A stretch of 64,000 bases of DNA from positions 2,790,001 through 2,854,000 of the forward strand of contig NZ_CP061771.1 of assembly GCF_011751885.2 (NCBI RefSeq), read 5' to 3'. Positions 59,972 to 64,000 of this stretch are shown piece by piece; position 1 is the first letter of the stretch; every line of letters begins with the position of its first letter. Source of the DNA: Salinibacterium sp. ZJ450. GTDB taxonomy: Bacteria; Actinomycetota; Actinomycetes; Actinomycetales; Microbacteriaceae. The translations under genes and the position numbers were made by a program. The notes under the pieces are model-generated. The model did not search any database and was not told the origin of the DNA. It saw nothing but the letters and a program-made list of their open reading frames with translations.

Positions 59972-61654
59972 ATGGCCAGCGGGCCGCTTGATCCGGAGAA
60001 CGACGACGTCGACGTGTTGATCGTCGGCGCCGGCCCGAGCGGCCTGGTACTGGCGGTGGAGCTGCAACGGTTCGGCATCCGGTTCCGGATCATCGACCGG
60101 GAACCGCAGGCGGTGCACGAGTCGCGGGCGTTGGCGATCCAACCGCGCAGCCTCGAGGTGCTGGCCGCGAGCGGGGTGGCCGCCGAGCTGGTCGAGCTCG
60201 GGCGCAGCGCCGTGCAGGTGAGCCTGCACCTCGGCGAGCGCGAACTGCCGCTGACGCTATACGCCGGGGCGGTGCGGGACACCGCGTATCCGTACCTGCT
60301 GTTCCTCTCGCAGGCGGAGACCGAGCGGGTGCTCGGGCGCCACCTGGCCGAGGGCGGCGTGCCGGTGGAGCGCGGATGTCGGTTGGTCGCGCTGCAGCAG
60401 GATGCCGGGGGCGTGCGGTGCACGATCGAGACCGGCGGCGCCACGTCGACCGTGCGGGCGCGGTTCGTGGCCGGCTGCGACGGGGCGCACAGTGCGGTGC
60501 GGCACCTCACCGGGCTGGGCTTTCACGGCACCGCGTTTCCGCAGACCTTCGGACTCGCGGATCTCGAGGTCGACGGGCTGCCCGCCGATCGAGTGCACGC
60601 CTTCCTCTCCGCGGCGGGGATCCTGTTGTTCTTTCCGATCGAGTCGCCGGCCAGCTGGCGGATGATCGTGATGCTCCCGACCGGCGCGCCCGACCCGCCG
60701 AGCCTTCCCACCCTGCAGGCGGCCATCGCGCGGCACACCGCCAGGCCGCCGCGGCTGCACGATCCCGTCTGGACCGCGACGTTCTCGGTGAACAGCAGGC
60801 ACGCGGCGCGGTTCCGGGCCGGGCGCGCGTTCCTGGTCGGCGATGCGGCGCACATCCACAGTCCGGCCGGAGCCCAGGGCATGAACACCGGGATTCAGGA
60901 TGCCGCGAACCTGGCCTGGAAGCTCGCCTTCGTGCTGCGCGGCCACGCCGGCCGGGAGCTGCTGGCGACCTACGACACCGAGCGCCGGCCGGTTGCCCGG
61001 CAGGTGATCCGGCTGACGAACCGGGCGTTCCGGGTGGCGACGAGCATCAACCCGGCGGTGCGGTTCATTCGGGCGCGGATCGCGCCGCGGATCGCGGCGC
61101 TGGTACTCGGTGGGCGTAGTCGGCGCGGTGGGCAGCCTGCGCGCGGCGGGCGCGATGAGCGCGGCCTGCGCGCGGTGGTTGCTGCCCTGCGCACCGCCGC
61201 CTTCCGCACGGTCGCCGAGCTCAACATCAACTACCGGCACAGCCCGCTGTCGGTCGAGGGCACGCCGGCGCTGCAACACGGCCCGAAGGCGGGACGGCGA
61301 CTGCCCGACGCGGCGGTGCAGCTCGACGGGCGGGAAACCACCCTGCATCAGGCGCTGGCGGCGCCGTTCGTGCACGTGCTGCTCTGCGGCGCATCCGACG
61401 ACTGGGAGCAGGTGACACGACGGCTGGATCGGTGGACCGGCGTGCTGCGGGTGCATCGGCTGGCGGCATCCGACGTTCCCGGCGCGCTCGTCGACAGCAG
61501 CGGTGACGCGTTTCGCCGGCTGGGGCTCACGCCGGGGCAGGTGGCGCAGCTGGTGGTGCGCCCGGACGGGCACATCGGCTACCGGGCTGCGGGGTTCGAC
61601 CCCAGCGGGCTGGCCCTGTACCTGCGCCGCTCGATGCGACTGTCGTCACGGTGA
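59972..61654 (+). CDS. FAD-dependent class A monooxygenase
   Basis: A 560-residue flavoprotein. The FAD motif is VLIVGAGPSGLVLAVEL (14-30), the DG motif VAGCDGAHSAVRHLTG and the GD motif FLVGDAAHIHSPAGAQGMN. A stretch of about 30 residues near 375-405 (GGRSRRGGQPARGGRDERG) is Gly/Arg-rich and atypical, but no frame break follows: the C-terminal thioredoxin-like domain (LVVRPDGHIGYRAAG) is intact. It hydroxylates an aromatic or polyketide-like substrate, unknown. It stands alone between the transglycosylase and ars genes. Confidence 0.85.
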   Translation: MASGPLDPENDDVDVLIVGAGPSGLVLAVELQRFGIRFRIIDREPQAVHESRALAIQPRSLEVLAASGVAAELVELGRSAVQVSLHLGERELPLTLYAGAVRDTAYPYLLFLSQAETERVLGRHLAEGGVPVERGCRLVALQQDAGGVRCTIETGGATSTVRARFVAGCDGAHSAVRHLTGLGFHGTAFPQTFGLADLEVDGLPADRVHAFLSAAGILLFFPIESPASWRMIVMLPTGAPDPPSLPTLQAAIARHTARPPRLHDPVWTATFSVNSRHAARFRAGRAFLVGDAAHIHSPAGAQGMNTGIQDAANLAWKLAFVLRGHAGRELLATYDTERRPVARQVIRLTNRAFRVATSINPAVRFIRARIAPRIAALVLGGRSRRGGQPARGGRDERGLRAVVAALRTAAFRTVAELNINYRHSPLSVEGTPALQHGPKAGRRLPDAAVQLDGRETTLHQALAAPFVHVLLCGASDDWEQVTRRLDRWTGVLRVHRLAASDVPGALVDSSGDAFRRLGLTPGQVAQLVVRPDGHIGYRAAGFDPSGLALYLRRSMRLSSR

Positions 61655-61663
61655 GCTGTCGGT

Positions 61664-62362
61664 TTAGACGCCGGTGTCGGAGCCCGCGGCGTCGGTGGCT
61701 TCGGAGCTCGTGGCGTCTCGGCGCAGGTTGTTGAGGAGCGCTTGCACGTTATGCGTGATCTCGTCGCGCAGCATGCGCACCACCTCGATCGGCTGCCCCT
61801 CCGGGTCGAGCAGGTCCCAGTCGCGGTACTGCTTGCCGGGGTAGACCGGGCAGGCGTCGCCGCAGCCCATCGTGATCACGACATCCGCGGCCTGCACCAC
61901 GTCGTCGGTGAGCGGTTTCGGGAACGCCTGGTTCATGTCCAGGCCGATCTCCGCCATCGCCTCGATCACGGCGGGGTTGATCTCGTGCGCCGGCATCGAG
62001 CCGGCCGAGCGCACGTGCACGGTGCCGCCGGACAGGTGCTCGGTCAGCACGGCGGCCATCTGGGAGCGGCCGGCGTTTTGCTCGCAGACGAACAGCACCT
62101 CGGGAACCGGTCGGTCGATCGCGCCCATGGCCTGCGCCAGCGCGGTGAGCCGGTCCTTGGTGAACCGGGTCGTGCGCGAGGCGAGGTGCGCCTTCACCTT
62201 GGAGGTGCGCAGCAGGCTGGCGTACGACTCGAGCACGTAGCGCTGCACGGTCTCGGGCGTGAAGGTGCCGGCGAAGGTCTCCGACAGCTCAGCGGCCAGA
62301 CGACGGAGGAACTCCTCCGGATACGCCAGGCCCGGCATTCCACGACGCGCCGAGAGGTCCAT
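61664..62362 (-). CDS. Arsenate reductase (LMW-phosphatase fold) with N-terminal three-helix domain
   Basis: A 232-residue protein. Residues about 15-85 form a helical bundle (EEFLRRLAAELSETFAG) seen in actinobacterial fused arsenate reductases. The catalytic domain has the P-loop LFVCEQNAGRSQMAA (C-x5-R) and ITMGCGDACPVYPGK. It probably links arsenate to mycothiol or uses thioredoxin/mycoredoxin. It begins two bases after the adjacent arsC, so they form an operon. Confidence 0.86.
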   Translation of the reverse strand: MDLSARRGMPGLAYPEEFLRRLAAELSETFAGTFTPETVQRYVLESYASLLRTSKVKAHLASRTTRFTKDRLTALAQAMGAIDRPVPEVLFVCEQNAGRSQMAAVLTEHLSGGTVHVRSAGSMPAHEINPAVIEAMAEIGLDMNQAFPKPLTDDVVQAADVVITMGCGDACPVYPGKQYRDWDLLDPEGQPIEVVRMLRDEITHNVQALLNNLRRDATSSEATDAAGSDTGV

Positions 62363-62364
62363 GA

Positions 62365-62775
62365 TCAGGCGTTCGCGGGCAGGATCTCGGCAAGCAGATT
62401 CTCGATGCGCGCCTTGATGTCGTCACGGATCGGCCGCACGTTCTCGATGGTCTGGCCGGCCGGGTCATCCAGCTCCCAGTCCTCGTAGCGCTTGCCGGGG
62501 AAGATCGGGCAGGCGTCGCCGCAGCCCATGGTGATCACGACATCCGAATCCTTGACGGCCTCGGTGGTGAGGATCTTCGGGGTGTTGCCGGTGATGTCGA
62601 TGCCCTCTTCGGCCATCGCCGCGATCGCGGTGGGGTTGATCTGGTCCTTCGGCTCGGAGCCGGCCGACAGCACCTGCACCCGGTCGCCGGCGAGCGCCTG
62701 CAGGTATCCGGCGGCCATCTGGGAACGACCCGCATTGTGCACGCAGACAAACAGGACGGTGGGCTTCTCAGACAT
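62365..62775 (-). CDS. arsC: Arsenate reductase (LMW-phosphatase fold)
   Basis: About 136 residues from ATG 62775 (GAAGG seven bases upstream). P-loop LFVCVHNAGRSQMAAG (C-x5-R), then VVITMGCGDACPIFPGKRY and WELDDPAGQTIENVR. The cysteine set matches the single-domain mycothiol-linked arsenate reductases of actinobacteria. Divergent from the aquaporin, with the AT-rich inverted repeat at 62832 between them. First gene of a two-gene arsC operon. Confidence 0.88.
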   Translation of the reverse strand: MSEKPTVLFVCVHNAGRSQMAAGYLQALAGDRVQVLSAGSEPKDQINPTAIAAMAEEGIDITGNTPKILTTEAVKDSDVVITMGCGDACPIFPGKRYEDWELDDPAGQTIENVRPIRDDIKARIENLLAEILPANA

Positions 62776-62831
62776 CGGGCACCTTCTAATCAATTGACGA
62801 CGATCTATCGATCAGTATGAATGCCGGAACA

Positions 62832-62847
62832 ATAGATGTCAATCTAT
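62832..62847. promoter_or_regulatory. Probable ArsR operator in the ars divergent region
   Basis: ATAGAT-GTCA-ATCTAT is a perfect 6-4-6 palindrome in the AT-rich segment between arsC and the aquaporin gene. It resembles ArsR/SmtB binding sites. It also overlaps the more upstream of two possible aquaporin starts. Confidence 0.6.
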
Positions 62848-62865
62848 ATGTGCCAGACTTGGCCC

Positions 62866-63579
62866 GTGAAAGCACTGAGTCTCCCCCGTCGCGCCCTCGC
62901 CGAACTGCTCGGCAGCGCCCTGCTCGCCACCATCGTGATCGGCTCCGGCATCGCCGCGCAGAACCTGTCGCCGAGCGACACCGGCCTGCAGCTGCTGCAG
63001 AACGCGATCGCCACCGGCGCCGGGCTGTTCGCCATCATCCTGATGTTCGGCCCGGCCAGTGGCGCCCACTTCAACCCGGTGGTCACGCTGGTCGACGCCG
63101 CGCTCGGTGAACGGCGGTGGCGGGATGTCGCGGCCTATCTTCCGGCGCAGGTGCTGGGCTGCATCCTGGGTGCCGTGCTCGCGAACCTGATGTTCGACCT
63201 CGCTCCGGTCTCGATCAGCACCAACGACCGGCTGACCGGCGGGCACTTCCTGGCCGAGATTGTGGCGACGGCGGGCCTGGTGCTGGTGATCTTCGCGCTG
63301 ACCCAGACCGGACGCAGCCACTACGCCGCGGCCGGCGTCGGCGCCTACATCGCGGCGGCCTACTATTTCACCAGCTCGACCAGCTTCGCCAACCCAGCGA
63401 TCACGATCGGGCGCGTCTTCAGCGACTCATTCGCCGGAATCGCGCCATCCGCTGTTCTGGGATTCATTGCCGCGCAGCTGATCGGCGGCGCCGTGGGCCT
63501 ACTGGTGGTGCGGGTGCTGTACAGCCGGTCGCGGGTCGCCGCCACCGCGGAGCCCGCGGTGATGCCGACGGCGCCGTAG
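62866..63579 (+). CDS. Arsenic-cluster aquaporin/aquaglyceroporin (MIP family)
   Basis: A 237-residue, six-helix channel from GTG 62866; ATG 62836 is a possible earlier start inside the operator. NPA motifs are GAHFNPVVTLV (an NPV variant) and SFANPAITIGRVFSDSF. In arsenic operons such MIP proteins let trivalent arsenite flow out of the cell after ArsC reduction, replacing or supporting ACR3/ArsB. Flanked by arsC genes on both sides on the opposite strand. Confidence 0.88.
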   Translation: MKALSLPRRALAELLGSALLATIVIGSGIAAQNLSPSDTGLQLLQNAIATGAGLFAIILMFGPASGAHFNPVVTLVDAALGERRWRDVAAYLPAQVLGCILGAVLANLMFDLAPVSISTNDRLTGGHFLAEIVATAGLVLVIFALTQTGRSHYAAAGVGAYIAAAYYFTSSTSFANPAITIGRVFSDSFAGIAPSAVLGFIAAQLIGGAVGLLVVRVLYSRSRVAATAEPAVMPTAP

Positions 63580-63600
63580 CCGACACCCGCTTTGCGCCGA

Positions 63601-63618
63601 TGTCACTCGAGGGTGACA
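63601..63618. terminator. Hairpin after aquaporin gene, related to the 40161 palindrome
   Basis: TGTCACT-CGAG-GGTGACA forms seven pairs, one a wobble, 22 bases after the aquaporin stop and between convergent genes. It shares the core TGTCACT-N4-RGTGACA with the 40161-40206 hairpin. Confidence 0.6.
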
Positions 63619-63633
63619 CACGCGTTTCCGGCG

Positions 63634-64000
63634 TCAGATGAGCTCGGCGAGCAGGGCGCGCACCCGGCGTTCGATGTCATCGCGGATGTCGCGCACCTTC
63701 GCCAGCGGCTGACCCACCGGGTCATCTAGCTCCCAGTCCAGGTATCGCCTTCCTGGGTACACCGGGCAGGCGTCGCCGCAGCCCATGGTGATCACGTAGT
63801 CGGCGGCACGCACCACCTCGTCGGTGAGTGGCTTGGGAAAGTCTGCCGCGAGTGGCACGCCGACCTCGTCGAGCGCGTCGACCACGACCGGGTGCACGGA
63901 TGCCGCGGGCTCAGAGCCCGCCGTGCGCACATGCACCCGGTCGCCGCCGAGCGCACGCAGGAACGCGGCGGCCATTTGCGAGCGTCCGGCGTTCTGCACA
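63634..64000 (-). CDS. arsC: Third arsenate reductase paralogue, 5' end beyond the window
   Basis: The frame runs off the right edge. The visible part starts within the P-loop (VQNAGRSQMAAAFL) and includes VITMGCGDACPVYPGRRY and WELDDPVGQPLAKVRDIRDD. Same family as the gene at 62365. The missing cysteine and start codon are outside the sequence. Its convergent position to the aquaporin suggests a larger ars cluster to the right. Confidence 0.85.
   Translation of the reverse strand, partial: VQNAGRSQMAAAFLRALGGDRVHVRTAGSEPAASVHPVVVDALDEVGVPLAADFPKPLTDEVVRAADYVITMGCGDACPVYPGRRYLDWELDDPVGQPLAKVRDIRDDIERRVRALLAELI

Noticed and set aside
61090-61190. A frameshift in the flavin monooxygenase at its Gly/Arg-rich stretch
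   Set aside because: The same frame continues into a normal C-terminal thioredoxin-like domain, so two compensating shifts would be needed.

Overview
The window is GC-rich, densely coding DNA from an actinomycete. I infer the family Microbacteriaceae from the frequent GUG starts, mycothiol-type arsenate reductases, a GAP-family membrane protein, and the very frequent word GGATGC/GCATCC inside genes. No plasmid or phage structural genes, rRNA or CRISPR array are visible. There is one tRNA, tRNA-Arg with anticodon CCU, at about 35.3 kb.

Layout. 1-8.3 kb: a 3'-truncated DUF4011-type helicase, small membrane proteins, a histidine phosphatase, an F420-reductase-like protein, a DGPF/YciI protein coupled to an ECF42-type sigma factor, and a NYN-domain protein. 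Three copies of a 69-bp nested palindrome lie here. 8.3-22.9 kb: a catabolic region built around mhpA-C-B-D (3-hydroxyphenylpropionate meta-cleavage) with an IclR regulator. It is flanked by two near-identical MHS-type transporters in direct orientation, then an SDR-MFS-hydroxyacyl-CoA-dehydrogenase operon, a MarR regulator and an aldehyde dehydrogenase. 23-31 kb: mixed metabolic and membrane genes, with a duplicated 3' end of an SDR gene upstream of a lipoprotein hydrolase.

31.3-35.1 kb: a compact island of visibly lower GC. It carries an ABC-three-component (ABC-3C) type conflict system (nuclease-like effector, small middle component, DUF2326 ATPase). A convergent gene beside it has an R-x5-H motif of the HEPN kind. 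The island ends next to the tRNA-Arg. This is the best candidate for an under-described system in the window.

35.4-45.2 kb: redox and regulator genes (NmrA/AraC pair, TetR/GMC oxidoreductase pair), a VOC protein, an exporter and small membrane proteins. 45.2-57.1 kb: a homoprotocatechuate meta-cleavage operon (FAH-RraA fusion, GntR, DapA-like aldolase, HpaE, HpaD, all overlapping or closely spaced), then a ThDP enzyme, an aromatic FAD monooxygenase, an IclR regulator and an MHS transporter. 57.2-61.7 kb: an XRE/SDR pair, a lytic transglycosylase and a second flavin monooxygenase. 61.7-64 kb: three arsenate-reductase paralogues and an arsenic-associated aquaporin, running off the right edge.

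Taken together, this looks like a soil or plant-associated actinomycete that takes up aromatic acids and opens them by extradiol cleavage. Several regulators have recognisable palindromic operators next to the genes they probably control.
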